From: Ga0077536 sp035325705
Lineage (GTDB): Bacteria > Pseudomonadota > Gammaproteobacteria > Ga0077536
Assembly (NCBI GenBank): GCA_035325705.1
Contig: DAOKZI010000015.1
Coordinates: 1 to 64,000, forward strand
DNA: 64,000 bases
Direction of reading: 5' to 3'
The notes beneath the pieces are model-generated. The model saw only the letters and a program-made list of their open reading frames with translations, was not told the origin of the DNA and ran no database searches. A program made the position numbers and the translations under genes. Shown here piece after piece: positions 15,515 to 24,226 of the stretch. The number at the start of each line of letters is the position of its first letter. Positions within the stretch are counted from its first letter, which is position 1.

Positions 15515-16713
15515 TGCGCGGTGGCGATCTCGTCGGCTTCGCGATCGCGGCCGTGCGCGCGCACCGCCAGCGCTCGCTGCTGACGATCGTCGGCATCGCG
15601 GTCGGTATCGCGACCGTGGTGCTGCTGACCGCGCTCGGCGAAGGCGTACGCCAGTTCGTGCTCGGCGAGTTCACGCAGTTCGGCACCAATCTGCTCGGCG
15701 TCTTTCCGGGCAAGACCTCGACCTTCGGCGGCTCGCCCGGCACGATTTCGACCACGCGCCCGCTCTCGCTGGACGACGCCTTCGCGATCGAGCGGCTGCC
15801 GCGCGTCGAAGGCGTGGTGCCCGTGATCCAGGGCAACGCGAACATCGAGAGCGGCCAGCGCAGCCGCCGCACGACCATCTTCGGCGTCAGCGGCGAGCTG
15901 CCGCGCGTGTGGCGGACCGACGTCGCCTTCGGCCGCTTCCTGCCCGACACGACGCTCGACGAGGCGCGCGCCTTCGCGGTGCTCGGCGCGAAGATGCATC
16001 GCGAGCTGTTCCGCGGCGAGAACCCGCTCGGCGCCCGCGTCCGGATCGGCGCCGACAGCTTCCGCGTCATCGGCGTGATGCAGCCCAAGGGCCAGATGCT
16101 CGGTTTCGATCTCGACGACACGCTGTTCATCCCCGTCGCGCGCGCGCAGGCGATCTTCGATCGCGAGGGCCTGATGGAAATCGACGTGCTGTTTCGCGCC
16201 GGCGAGCGCTCGACGCGCGTCGCCGAGGACATCACGCGCCTGTTGATCGCCCGCCACGGCCAGGAGGATTTCTCGATCACCACCCAGGACAAGATGCTCG
16301 AAGTGCTGGGCAAGGTGATCGGCGTGCTGACCGCGGGCGTCGCCGCGATCGGCGCGATTTCGCTGCTCGTCGGCGCCGTCGGCGTCGGCACGATCATGAC
16401 CATCGCGGTCACCGAGCGGACCGAGGAAATCGGCCTGCTGCGCGCCGTCGGGGCTCGTAAGCGCGACGTGCTCGGCAGCTTCCTCGCCGAAGCCGCGGTG
16501 CTCGGTGCAGTCGGCGGCCTCGCCGGCGTCGCGCTCGCGGCGCTCTCGATCGGCGCGCTGACGCTCGCGGTGCCGATGCTGCCGCTGCGCATCGCCTGGC
16601 CTTTCGTCGCGCTCGCATTGGGCTTTTCCGTGCTGATCGGGCTCGTCGCCGGCCTGATGCCCGCGGCGCGCGCGGCCGGTCTCGATCCGCTTGCGGCCCT
16701 GCGCGCGGAATGA
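15514..16713 (+). CDS. MacB-like ABC transporter permease, second copy
   Basis: A 399-aa paralogue of the preceding permease, with parallel motifs (VGIAVGIATVVLLTALGEG against TGIGVAAVVLLTALGDG) and the same N-terminal helix, periplasmic domain and C-terminal FtsX module (LVGAVGVGTIMTIAVTERTEEIGLLRA). The ATG overlaps the stop of the first gene, so the two are translationally coupled and probably form a heterodimeric permease. The ATPase must be encoded elsewhere. The substrate is unknown. Confidence 0.9.
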   Translation: MRGGDLVGFAIAAVRAHRQRSLLTIVGIAVGIATVVLLTALGEGVRQFVLGEFTQFGTNLLGVFPGKTSTFGGSPGTISTTRPLSLDDAFAIERLPRVEGVVPVIQGNANIESGQRSRRTTIFGVSGELPRVWRTDVAFGRFLPDTTLDEARAFAVLGAKMHRELFRGENPLGARVRIGADSFRVIGVMQPKGQMLGFDLDDTLFIPVARAQAIFDREGLMEIDVLFRAGERSTRVAEDITRLLIARHGQEDFSITTQDKMLEVLGKVIGVLTAGVAAIGAISLLVGAVGVGTIMTIAVTERTEEIGLLRAVGARKRDVLGSFLAEAAVLGAVGGLAGVALAALSIGALTLAVPMLPLRIAWPFVALALGFSVLIGLVAGLMPAARAAGLDPLAALRAE

Positions 16714-16882
16714 GCCGGGAAAAACACTGGGGACAGCGGCGTTTCCACGACGCCGCACGGCAAGCGCGCAGCACGTGCCCCAACGCTCGCCGCATTGCGC
16801 CGGGACGCTCCGATCGAGGCGACCCTCTCCGCTTTCGCCGAGCTCCGCTGCAAACGGGAAGCCTTCGGCTTGCAGGTCCACG

Positions 16883-16905
16883 GCGGGCTGCGGAGAATAG
16901 CCCGC
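16883..16905. other. Short hairpin before the enoyl-CoA hydratase gene
   Basis: GCGGGCT (16883-16889) and AGCCCGC (16899-16905) can pair around a 9-nt loop. No T-run follows, so it is not a typical terminator. It sits 22 bp upstream of the hydratase ATG and could affect its leader. Confidence 0.35.
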
Positions 16906-16926
16906 ATCCTTCCTCGGAGATGTGCG

Positions 16927-17730
16927 ATGAGCGCTGCAGCCGACTCGTTGTCCGATACCTCGCCGGCGGTGCTGCGCAGTGACGCGCACGGCATCGCGAC
17001 GCTGACCCTCAGCCGGCCTACCCAGTACAACACCCTCTCGCGCGCGATGATCGACGCGCTGAGCGCCGAACTGCAAGCGCTGGCCGGCGACGAGGCGATC
17101 CGCGTCGTCGTGCTCGCGAGCACCGACCGCGCATTCTCGACCGGTCACGACATGAAGGAGATGCGTGCGAACCGCAACGAGGATTTCCTCACGCGCCTGC
17201 TCAGCGACTGCTCGGCGATGATGCAGGCGATCGTCGCGCTGCCGCAGCCCGTGATCGCGAAGGTGCAAGGCATCGCGACGGCCGCCGGCTGCCAGCTCGT
17301 CGCGAGCTGCGATCTCGCCGTCGCGGCGAAGAGCGCGCGTTTCGCCACTTCCGGCATCAACTACGGCTTGTTCTGCGCGACGCCGGCGGTTGCGCTGTCG
17401 CGCACCGTCGCCCGCAAGCACGCGCTCGAGATGCTCTACACCGGTGACTTCGTCGACGCCGATACCGCGGCGCAGATCGGCCTCGTCAACCGCGCCGTCG
17501 ACGACGCGGCGCTGGACGCCGAGGTCGAGTCGCTCGCGCGCAAGATTGCGGCCAAGTCCGGCTACGCGATCAAGCTCGGCAAGCGCTCGTTCTACGCGCA
17601 GGTGAACCAGCCGCTCGATGCGGCCTACCGCTGCGCGGCCGCCGATCTCGTGCGCAATCTGCTCGCCGCGGACGGCATCGAAGGCGTCGACGCCTTTTTC
17701 GAGAAGCGCGAGCCGCGCTTCCGCCAGTGA
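16927..17730 (+). CDS. Enoyl-CoA hydratase/isomerase family protein
   Basis: A 267-aa crotonase-fold protein. The oxyanion-hole segment AFSTGHDMKEM (about 77-87) and the second motif GIATAAGCQLVASCDLAVAA (about 116-135) are present. The usual catalytic Glu region after it reads INYGLFCATPAVALSR. Such enzymes hydrate or isomerise 2-enoyl-CoA. The start is ATG preceded by CGGAG; an upstream in-frame extension is not supported. It is followed by an acyl-CoA synthetase gene on the same strand after 70 bp, suggesting a small fatty or organic acid activation unit. EchA8/ECHDC3-type roles remain possible. Confidence 0.9.
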   Translation: MSAAADSLSDTSPAVLRSDAHGIATLTLSRPTQYNTLSRAMIDALSAELQALAGDEAIRVVVLASTDRAFSTGHDMKEMRANRNEDFLTRLLSDCSAMMQAIVALPQPVIAKVQGIATAAGCQLVASCDLAVAAKSARFATSGINYGLFCATPAVALSRTVARKHALEMLYTGDFVDADTAAQIGLVNRAVDDAALDAEVESLARKIAAKSGYAIKLGKRSFYAQVNQPLDAAYRCAAADLVRNLLAADGIEGVDAFFEKREPRFRQ

Positions 17731-17800
17731 ACCATCCGGCGGCGCGCTGCGCGCGCGTCGCCTTCAGTCCCAAGCCCGAGGCTGCGAGGCAGATGATCCG

Positions 17801-19435
17801 ATGAATCCCTACGAACAGAATCTCGACAAGGTCGCCGCCAACCACGTGCCGCTGTCGCCGCTCAGCTTCATCGAGCGCGCCGCGTCCGTGTATCCGCAGC
17901 GGCTCGCGGTGGTCCACGACGACAAGCGCTACACCTGGGCGGAGACCTTCGCGCGCTGCCGCCGGCTCGCGAACGCGCTGGAGAGGCGCGGCATCGGCAA
18001 GGGCGACACCGTCGCGATCGTCGCCACCAACATCCCGGCCTTCTACGAGGCGCTGTTCGGCGTGCCCGCCTGCGGCGCGGTGCTGAACCCGATCAACATC
18101 CGCCTCGACGCCGAGGCGATCGCCTTCATCCTCGATCACGGCGGCGCGAAGCTCGTATTGACCGACACCGAGTTCGCGCCCGTGATGCGCGAAGCGCTGG
18201 CCAAGGCGACGGTGAAACCGATGGTCATCGACATCGCCGATCCGGCCGCGCCCTGCCACGATCGCCTGGGCACGCTGGAGTACGAGGACTTGCTCGCCGA
18301 GGGCGATCCGGCCTCGCCGTGGCGCCTGCCGGAGGACGAGTGGCAGGCGCTCGCGCTGTGCTACACGTCCGGCACGACGGGGAATCCGAAGGGTGTGGTC
18401 TACCACCACCGCGGCGCCTATCTCAACGCGATGGGCAACGCGCTGGCCTGGAGCATGCCGCTAAACCCGGTCTACCTGTGGACGCTGCCGCTGTTCCACT
18501 GCTGCGGCTGGTGCTTCCCGTGGACGATCGCGATGCAGGGCGGCACCAATGTGTGCCTGCGCCGGATCGCGGCCGCCAATATCTACGATGCGATACGCCA
18601 CTACGGCGTCGACTACTTCTGCGGCGCGCCGATCGTGCTGAACTTCATCCTCAATGCCTCCGCGGCCGAACGCTGCGAGCTGACGGCGCCCGTGCACGTG
18701 ATGACGGCGGGCGCGGCGCCGCCGGCCGCGATCATCGAAGGCATGGAGAAAGCGGGCTTCGAGGTCATCCACTCCTACGGCCTCACCGAAACCTATGGGC
18801 CGGCCGTGTTCACCGCGCCGCAGCCCGAATGGGCCGGCTACAGCAAGGAGCGGATGGCGGAGCTCCGTATCCGTCAGGGCGTGCGCTACCCGGTGCTCGA
18901 AGATCTCGACGTGATCGATCCGGACACGATGAAACCCGTGCCGCGCGACGGCAAGACCATCGGCGAGGTGATGTTCAAGGGCAACGTCGTCATGCGCGGC
19001 TATTTGAAGAACAAGAAGGCGACCGATGAATCGCTCGCCGGCGGCTGGTTCCATTCCGGCGATCTCGGCGTGATGCATCCCGAGAACTACATCCAGATCA
19101 AGGATCGCTCCAAGGACATCATCATCTCCGGCGGCGAGAACATCTCCTCGATCGAGGTGGAAGAGGTCTTGTACCGCCATCCGTCGGTGCTCGAAGCCGC
19201 GGTCGTCGCGCGTCCGGACGAGAAATGGGGCGAGACGCCGTGCGCCTTCGTGTGGCTGAAGCAGGACGCTCCGCAGGTCGGCGCCGAGGAGCTGATCAGG
19301 CACTGTCGCGAGCACATGGCGCACTTCAAAGCGCCGAAGACCATCGTCTTCCGCGAGCTGCCGAAAACGGCGACGGGCAAGATCCAGAAGTACAAGCTGC
19401 GCCAGGAAGCGGACGCGCTCGGCAGTCTGAGCTGA
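17801..19435 (+). CDS. Acyl-CoA synthetase (AMP-forming)
   Basis: A 544-aa adenylate-forming ligase of full length. Motifs are YTSGTTGNPKGV (about 188-199), HSYGLTETYGP, HSGDLG, DRSKDIIISGGENIS and the C-terminal TATGKIQK with the catalytic Lys. The pattern is close to medium-chain acyl-CoA and methylmercaptopropionyl-CoA ligases of the DmdB type. The ATG is set at MNPYEQNLDKV; the preceding in-frame region overlaps the hydratase gene and is not coding. Together with that hydratase it probably forms a short acid-activation operon. Confidence 0.92.
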   Translation: MNPYEQNLDKVAANHVPLSPLSFIERAASVYPQRLAVVHDDKRYTWAETFARCRRLANALERRGIGKGDTVAIVATNIPAFYEALFGVPACGAVLNPINIRLDAEAIAFILDHGGAKLVLTDTEFAPVMREALAKATVKPMVIDIADPAAPCHDRLGTLEYEDLLAEGDPASPWRLPEDEWQALALCYTSGTTGNPKGVVYHHRGAYLNAMGNALAWSMPLNPVYLWTLPLFHCCGWCFPWTIAMQGGTNVCLRRIAAANIYDAIRHYGVDYFCGAPIVLNFILNASAAERCELTAPVHVMTAGAAPPAAIIEGMEKAGFEVIHSYGLTETYGPAVFTAPQPEWAGYSKERMAELRIRQGVRYPVLEDLDVIDPDTMKPVPRDGKTIGEVMFKGNVVMRGYLKNKKATDESLAGGWFHSGDLGVMHPENYIQIKDRSKDIIISGGENISSIEVEEVLYRHPSVLEAAVVARPDEKWGETPCAFVWLKQDAPQVGAEELIRHCREHMAHFKAPKTIVFRELPKTATGKIQKYKLRQEADALGSLS

Positions 19436-19822
19436 AAAGCCCTCTTCGAACCCGGGAGCGGGCGTTGTCGCGCGCAGCACCGCGCGAATTTCGCGCCGTG
19501 CGTCCTCGTCGCGCTAGCCGCGCGGGAAACGCCGATCCCGGATTCGCTGCGCTCATTCGGGCTACGAAGCCGCGAGGCGGTAGCAGGAACGCGCTGTAGG
19601 ACGCAAGCGCACATCACCCCGAAGCTGATCGGCGTCAAGCGCCGGCATACGTCGCGCCCGTACGGTCGTATCGTTTCTTCCGCCATGGTCTGCGCCATGG
19701 CCGTCACGAACCGCCTTCCGCTGCGGAAGGCGTGCCGACACGAACAACAATAAGAGGTTCGTGCCAGCGTAAGCGCACCATGGCCGTTCTCTGTCGCAGT
19801 ACAACATGCAAAGGAGTCGACC
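19436..19822. other. Gene-free region before hsp20, with hairpins and one family A repeat
   Basis: A degenerate family A palindrome lies at 19537-19566. Two hairpins precede the hsp20 gene: GCCATGG/CCATGGC (19682-19688 with 19695-19701) and GCCTTCCGC/GCGGAAGGC (19713-19721 with 19723-19731). A clear AAGGAG lies about 11 bp before the ATG. I see no credible ORF. The hairpins are too far from the ribosome-binding site to call an RNA thermometer. Confidence 0.6.
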
Positions 19823-20368
19823 ATGCCCAGGTCCGCGATACTCGATGAACGACGTCTCGCCGAAGCAGTGCCCGCGCGCGCGGTGGAGACCGTCGACGAC
19901 GTCCTCGATGAAATGCATCGGCGCATCACACAGCGTGCGTTCGAGCTGTTCGAAACCCACGGGCTGTGCGGATGCCGCGAGCTCGACGACTGGTTGAGCG
20001 CAGAGCGCGAACTGTGCTGGCAGCCGCCGGTCAGCATCGTCGAGCGCGATGGCACGGTGATCGTCGAAATGGCGATGCCCGGCTTGAAGCCCGATGACGT
20101 CGACGTGCAGATGACCGATCATCGGATCCTCGTTCGCAGCGAGTGCGGGCGCCCCCGTGCCGGCGAGACGGAGCAGATCCACGTCGACGAACTGCCGCGC
20201 GGCCAGGTCTTCCGCTGCATCGAGCTCTCGTCGACGCTCGAGCCGGCGGCCGCGCGCGCGACGCTGCGCGACGGCATGCTGAAGATCGAAGTGCCGGTGG
20301 CGGAGGCCAAGACCCAGCCGGCCGCGAGCATCCCGGTGGAAGGCTCGGAGCAGCGGCTGCGAGCCTGA
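19823..20368 (+). CDS. Hsp20 small heat-shock protein with DUF2934-like N-terminus
   Basis: A 181-aa protein. Residues about 30-65 (IDE-type helix RITQRAFELFETHG, then ELDDWLSAERELCW) match the DUF2934 pattern. Residues about 70-170 are an alpha-crystallin domain (SIVERDGTVIVEMAMPGLKPDDVDVQM, split here into strand and loop parts, and LRDGMLKIEVPVAE with the conserved G-x-L). Small heat-shock proteins form oligomeric holdases for unfolding proteins. The start is supported by AAGGAG. No obvious operon partner is present; repeats follow directly. Confidence 0.88.
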   Translation: MPRSAILDERRLAEAVPARAVETVDDVLDEMHRRITQRAFELFETHGLCGCRELDDWLSAERELCWQPPVSIVERDGTVIVEMAMPGLKPDDVDVQMTDHRILVRSECGRPRAGETEQIHVDELPRGQVFRCIELSSTLEPAAARATLRDGMLKIEVPVAEAKTQPAASIPVEGSEQRLRA

Positions 20369-20390
20369 TCGACGGGGCGCGCGCTCGTCG

Positions 20391-20522
20391 TAGCCCGGGT
20401 GCAGCGTAGCGAAACCCGGGCTCTTCATCGCGCTCCAATGCCGATCCCGGGTTGCGCGCTGCGCGCTCCACCCGGGCTACGAAGAGTTCTTTGTAGCCCG
20501 GATGAGCGCAGCGAATCCGGGA
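20391..20522. repeat. Three family A palindromes in alternating orientation
   Basis: Copies lie at about 20391-20420 (GTGCAGCGTAGCG-type centre), 20443-20480 (GCGCGCTGCGCGC-type centre, inverted) and 20494-20522 (ATGAGCGCAGCG-type centre). They fill the gap between the convergent hsp20 and gamma-carbonic-anhydrase genes, where a bidirectional hairpin terminator would be expected. Confidence 0.85.
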
Positions 20523-20596
20523 TCGGCGCTTTCCGCGCCGCTAACGCGACGAGGACGCGCGGCGCAAACCTCGCGCAGCGATGTCCGATCCCGAAG

Positions 20597-21133
20597 TCAA
20601 AGCCGCGTAACTTCGTCCTGCGGGCGCAAGCCGCGGCGGAAGCGTCGCCAGTTTTCGACGTAGCGCGCGGCGGACTGCGTGAGACCGGCGATCTGTGCCG
20701 GCGTCAGCGCGCGCGCGACCTTGCCCGGGCTGCCGAGCACGAGCGAGCCGTCGGGGATTTCCTTGCCTTCTGTGATCAGCGCGCCGGCGCCGATCAGACA
20801 GTTGCGGCCGATGCGGGCACCGTTGAGGATGACGGCGTTGATGCCGATCAGCGTGTTGTCGCCGATCGTGCAGCCGTGCAGCATCACCTTGTGGCCGATC
20901 GTGCAGTCGCGGCCGATCGTCAAAGGGCAGCCCGGATCGGTGTGCAGGACCGAGAGATCCTGCACGTTCGAGCGCTCGCCGATCGTGATCGGCTCGTTGT
21001 CGCCGCGGACCACCGCGCCGAACCACACGCTCGCGTCCTGCTTCAGCAGCACGTTGCCGATGACGCTCGCGGTCTCGGCGATCCAGTAGTCCCCTTCGGC
21101 CCGCACGTGGACGCCGTCGAGTTCGAAGATCAT
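20597..21133 (-). CDS. Gamma carbonic anhydrase family protein
   Basis: A 178-aa left-handed beta-helix protein with hexapeptide repeats (IGERSNVQD, IGRDCTIGHKVMLHG, IGDNTLIGINAVI). Candidate zinc ligands are His in VLHTDPG and the two in GHKVMLHGC, the usual trio of the YrdA/CaiE-type gamma-CA family. The biochemical activity of this clade varies. It lies 12 bp downstream of leuD on the same strand and may be co-transcribed with leuCD, where leuB is often found instead. Confidence 0.92.
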   Translation of the reverse strand: MIFELDGVHVRAEGDYWIAETASVIGNVLLKQDASVWFGAVVRGDNEPITIGERSNVQDLSVLHTDPGCPLTIGRDCTIGHKVMLHGCTIGDNTLIGINAVILNGARIGRNCLIGAGALITEGKEIPDGSLVLGSPGKVARALTPAQIAGLTQSAARYVENWRRFRRGLRPQDEVTRL

Positions 21134-21145
21134 CGCGGCCCCCTC

Positions 21146-21790
21146 TCAGGCGTCGGCGAAGAGCCACGGCGTGATCGCGCGCCGCCGCGCCTCGTAGGCG
21201 CGGATCCGGTCCGCGTGCTGCAAGGTGATCCCGATGTCGTCGAGACCGTTCAGCATGCGATGCTTCAGACCCGCGTTGTACTCGAAGGCGTGCTGCGTCC
21301 CGTCCGGCTCGGTGACGGTCTGCGACTCGAGATCGACGGTGAGCCGGTAGCCCTCGGTCTTCGCGCAGTCGGCGAACAGGCGGTCGATGACCGCCGCCGG
21401 CAGGGTCACGAGCAGCAGCCCGTTCTTCGCCGAGTTGCCGTAGAAGATGTCGGCGAAGCTCGGCGCGATCACGACGCGGAAGCCGAAGTCGTAAATCGCC
21501 CACGGCGCGTGCTCGCGCGAGGAGCCGCAGCCGAAGTTGTCGCGCGCGAGCAGGATCTGCGCGCCCCGGTAGCGCGGCTGGTTCAGCACGAAGTCCGGGT
21601 TCAGCGGGCGCCCTTCGTTCGGCTGGTCGGGCTCGCCCTTGTCGAGATAGCGCCATTCGTCGAAGAGGTTCGGCCCGAAGCCCGAGCGCTTGATCGACTT
21701 CAGGAACTGCTTGGGGATGATCGCATCGGTATCGACGTTCGGCCGATCGATCGGCGCCACGAGGCCGGTCAGCTTGCGGAATGCGTCCAT
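21146..21790 (-). CDS. leuD: 3-isopropylmalate dehydratase small subunit
   Basis: A 214-aa LeuD. The swivelling domain contains TDAIIPKQFLKSI, NFGCGSSREHAPWA (substrate-binding YNFGCGSSREHA-type motif) and DPYRLRCLLEGLDDIG-like NGLDDIGITL near the C-terminus. With LeuC it isomerises 2-isopropylmalate to 3-isopropylmalate in leucine biosynthesis. It begins 1 bp after the LeuC stop, so the two subunits are translated together. Confidence 0.96.
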   Translation of the reverse strand: MDAFRKLTGLVAPIDRPNVDTDAIIPKQFLKSIKRSGFGPNLFDEWRYLDKGEPDQPNEGRPLNPDFVLNQPRYRGAQILLARDNFGCGSSREHAPWAIYDFGFRVVIAPSFADIFYGNSAKNGLLLVTLPAAVIDRLFADCAKTEGYRLTVDLESQTVTEPDGTQHAFEYNAGLKHRMLNGLDDIGITLQHADRIRAYEARRRAITPWLFADA

Positions 21791-21791
21791 C

Positions 21792-23195
21792 TCAAGTCAC
21801 CTCGCGCACGTCGATGAAATGACCGGCGATGCCGGCCGCGGCAGCCATCGCCGGCGACACCAGGTGCGTGCGCCCGCCGTGGCCCTGCCGGCCCTCGAAA
21901 TTGCGGTTCGAGGTCGACGCGCAGCGTTCGCCCGGCGAGAGCTGATCCGGATTCATGCCCAGGCACATCGAGCAGCCCGGCTCGCGCCACTCGAAGCCGG
22001 CGTCGAGGAACACGCGATCCAGTCCTTCGCGCTCGGCCTGCTGCTTCACGAGGCCCGAGCCCGGCACGACCAGCGCGAGCTTCACGTTCTTCGCGAGCCG
22101 CTTGCCGCGCACGACCTCCGCCGCGACGCGCAGATCCTCGATGCGCGAATTCGTGCACGAGCCGATGAACACCTTGTCGATCGCGATGTCGGTCAGCGCG
22201 GTGCCGGGTTTCAGATCCATGTACTTCAGCGCGTTGCGCATGCCGATGCGCTTGATCTCGTCCGGCTCGCGCTCGGGATCGGGCACGCGGCCGTTCACCG
22301 GCAGCACCATTTCCGGCGAGGTGCCCCACGACACCTGCGGCTCGATCGTGGCCGCGTCGAACTTCACGACGGTGTCGAACTTCGCGTCCGCATCGGACAC
22401 CAGCGTGCGCCAGTAGTCGACGGCGCGCGTCCAGTGCTCGTCCTTCGGCGCGCCGGGCCGGCCTTCGACGTAGGCGATCGTCTTGTCGTCGACCGCGACC
22501 ATCCCGGCGCGCCCGCCCGCCTCGATCGACATGTTGCAGACCGTCATGCGCTCTTCGATCGACAGCGCGCGGATCGCGCTGCCCGCGTACTCCATCGTGT
22601 GGCCGGTCGCACCGGCGGTGCCGATGCGGCCGATGATCGCGAGGATCAGATCTTTCGCCGACACCCCGCGCGGCAGCACGCCCGCGACGTCGATCAGCAT
22701 GTTCTTCGCCTTGCGCAGCACCAGGGTCTGCGTCGCCATCACGTGCTCGACCTCGGAGGTGCCGATGCCGAAGGCGAGCGCACCGAGCGCGCCGTTGGTC
22801 GCGGTGTGCGAGTCGCCGCAGACGATCGTCATGCCGGGCAGGCTCCAGCCCTGTTCCGGGCCCGTCACGTGCACGATGCCCTGGCGCACGTCGCCGATGT
22901 CGAAATGCGTGATCCGATGCTCGCGGCAGTTGCGCGCGAGGGTTTCGAGCTGCAGCTTGGCAACCGGATCGGTGATGTTGCGCACGTCGCGCGTCGGCAC
23001 GTTGTGATCGGACACGGCGACGGTCGCGGCGGTCCGCCACAGCTTGCGACCGGCGAGCTTCAGGCCTTCGAAGGCCTGCGGCGTCGTGACTTCGTGCGCG
23101 ATGTGACGGTCGATGTAGATCAGCGCCGAGCCGTCGTCGAATTGCTCGACGAGGTGCGCGTCCCAGAGTTTGTCGTAGAGCGTCGTGGCGGTCAT
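21792..23195 (-). CDS. leuC: 3-isopropylmalate dehydratase large subunit
   Basis: A 467-aa aconitase-fold enzyme of normal length. The [4Fe-4S] cluster Cys are visible in GSCTNSRIEDL and in the CSMCLGMN segment, with CGDSHTATNGALG upstream. It is the catalytic half of isopropylmalate isomerase and works with LeuD. The start is MTATTLYDKLWDAHLV, the usual LeuC N-terminus. The 106 in-frame codons upstream are low-complexity and out of character. The leuB gene is not adjacent. Confidence 0.96.
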   Translation of the reverse strand: MTATTLYDKLWDAHLVEQFDDGSALIYIDRHIAHEVTTPQAFEGLKLAGRKLWRTAATVAVSDHNVPTRDVRNITDPVAKLQLETLARNCREHRITHFDIGDVRQGIVHVTGPEQGWSLPGMTIVCGDSHTATNGALGALAFGIGTSEVEHVMATQTLVLRKAKNMLIDVAGVLPRGVSAKDLILAIIGRIGTAGATGHTMEYAGSAIRALSIEERMTVCNMSIEAGGRAGMVAVDDKTIAYVEGRPGAPKDEHWTRAVDYWRTLVSDADAKFDTVVKFDAATIEPQVSWGTSPEMVLPVNGRVPDPEREPDEIKRIGMRNALKYMDLKPGTALTDIAIDKVFIGSCTNSRIEDLRVAAEVVRGKRLAKNVKLALVVPGSGLVKQQAEREGLDRVFLDAGFEWREPGCSMCLGMNPDQLSPGERCASTSNRNFEGRQGHGGRTHLVSPAMAAAAGIAGHFIDVREVT

Positions 23196-23379
23196 GGCGG
23201 GCACCGGTTCGATAGGAGCGCGGATTCTAGCTCGGAAAACGGCCGTGCGGCTGGCAGCCTCGCGCTCGCAGTCGCGGACCGAGGGCGGCGCGCCGCGGGC
23301 TTGCGGCGCGTTTGCGCGCTCGAGGAACTCCACTAAGATGCCTCCACTCCAACGTGCGCCGCCCCTTCGAGGATTGCCG

Positions 23380-23907
23380 ATGTCGTCGATCAAGCGTCTG
23401 TTCCGCCGCGCGTCGCGCGGTCTCCTCGCCGTCGTGCTCGCCGGTGTGCTCTTGCCGGCACAGGCGGATTTCAACGACGGCGTGCTGGCCCTGATGATGG
23501 GCGACAACGACAAGGCGCTGAAGACCTTCGTGCCGCTCGCCGAGACTTCGGACCATGCCTACGCACAGTATTTCCTCGGCCGCATGTACGCCGAAGGGCG
23601 CGGCGTCGAAGTCGACAAGGAAGCGGCCGCGAAGTGGTTCCGCAAGGCGGCGGAGAAAGGCGTGCAGGACGCGCAGTTTCGCCTCGGCGGCTGCTACGAG
23701 CGCGGCGAAGGCGTGCCGAAGGACATGGAATACGCCTACGGCTGGTACAGCGTCTCCGCACACATCGGTAATCCCAAGGCCGCCGCCGCGATGAAGGCGG
23801 CGGAAGCGAAGCTGTCGCCGGAGGAGAAAGAGTCCGCGACCGAGCTGTCGCAGGAGATGATTCAGAAGTACGGCACGGTGTCCGAGAACACGAGCCGTAC
23901 GCAGTGA
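23380..23907 (+). CDS. Sel1/TPR-repeat secreted protein
   Basis: A 175-aa protein with an N-terminal signal peptide (RRASRGLLAVVLAGVLLPAQA, cleavage after about residue 24) and three Sel1-like repeats: YAQYFLGRMYAEGRGVEVD, DAQFRLGGCYERGEGVPKD and YAYGWYSVSAHIGN, each followed by an AxxW-type helix. Such proteins act as periplasmic or outer-membrane-associated scaffolds. The ATG after CGAGGATTGCC is preferred over upstream in-frame starts because it places the signal peptide correctly. It is divergent from leuC. Function unknown. Confidence 0.85.
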   Translation: MSSIKRLFRRASRGLLAVVLAGVLLPAQADFNDGVLALMMGDNDKALKTFVPLAETSDHAYAQYFLGRMYAEGRGVEVDKEAAAKWFRKAAEKGVQDAQFRLGGCYERGEGVPKDMEYAYGWYSVSAHIGNPKAAAAMKAAEAKLSPEEKESATELSQEMIQKYGTVSENTSRTQ

Positions 23908-23923
23908 GGCCGCGCGCGGCGGC

Positions 23924-24190
23924 TCACACCACCAGATTGACGTGCATGCCTTTCCAGACGGAAGTGCTCGCACCGCCCATCCGTTCGAACATCGCATAGA
24001 GCATCGCGGCCGGCTGGGCGCGGCGCGATACGGCGTCCGCCGGCAGGGGCCGCGCGGTTACCGCTTCGTCACGCAGCACCACGCCTTCGACGGCCGGCGT
24101 CGCCGCGACGGCAGCGACGCGCGCGCTCCCCGCACGCGTGGCACGCGCGGAGCTCGTCTGGGAGCCGAGAACGGTCGCCGCAATCTGCAT
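23924..24190 (-). CDS. Small hypothetical protein
   Basis: An 88-aa frame starting MQIAATVLGS and ending KGMHVNLVV. It is rich in Ala, Arg, Ser and Val and shows no motif I know. It begins 36 bp downstream of the PPIase gene on the same strand. The fairly ordered C-terminus (AMLYAMFERMGGAST) and the gap it fills favour a real gene, but this is weak evidence in a GC-rich genome. Confidence 0.4.
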   Translation of the reverse strand: MQIAATVLGSQTSSARATRAGSARVAAVAATPAVEGVVLRDEAVTARPLPADAVSRRAQPAAMLYAMFERMGGASTSVWKGMHVNLVV

Positions 24191-24226
24191 GCGGGGATCC
24201 TGCCTCAAGCCCGGCGGCGGTGCACG

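Noticed and set aside
16724..16746. A GGGGACAG-type short element after the second permease
   Set aside because: Only one copy is visible in the window and its ends cannot be defined, so it is not listed as a repeat.
19682..19731. RNA thermometer (ROSE or fourU) for hsp20
   Set aside because: Both hairpins lie about 90-140 bp before the start codon and neither pairs with the AAGGAG ribosome-binding site.
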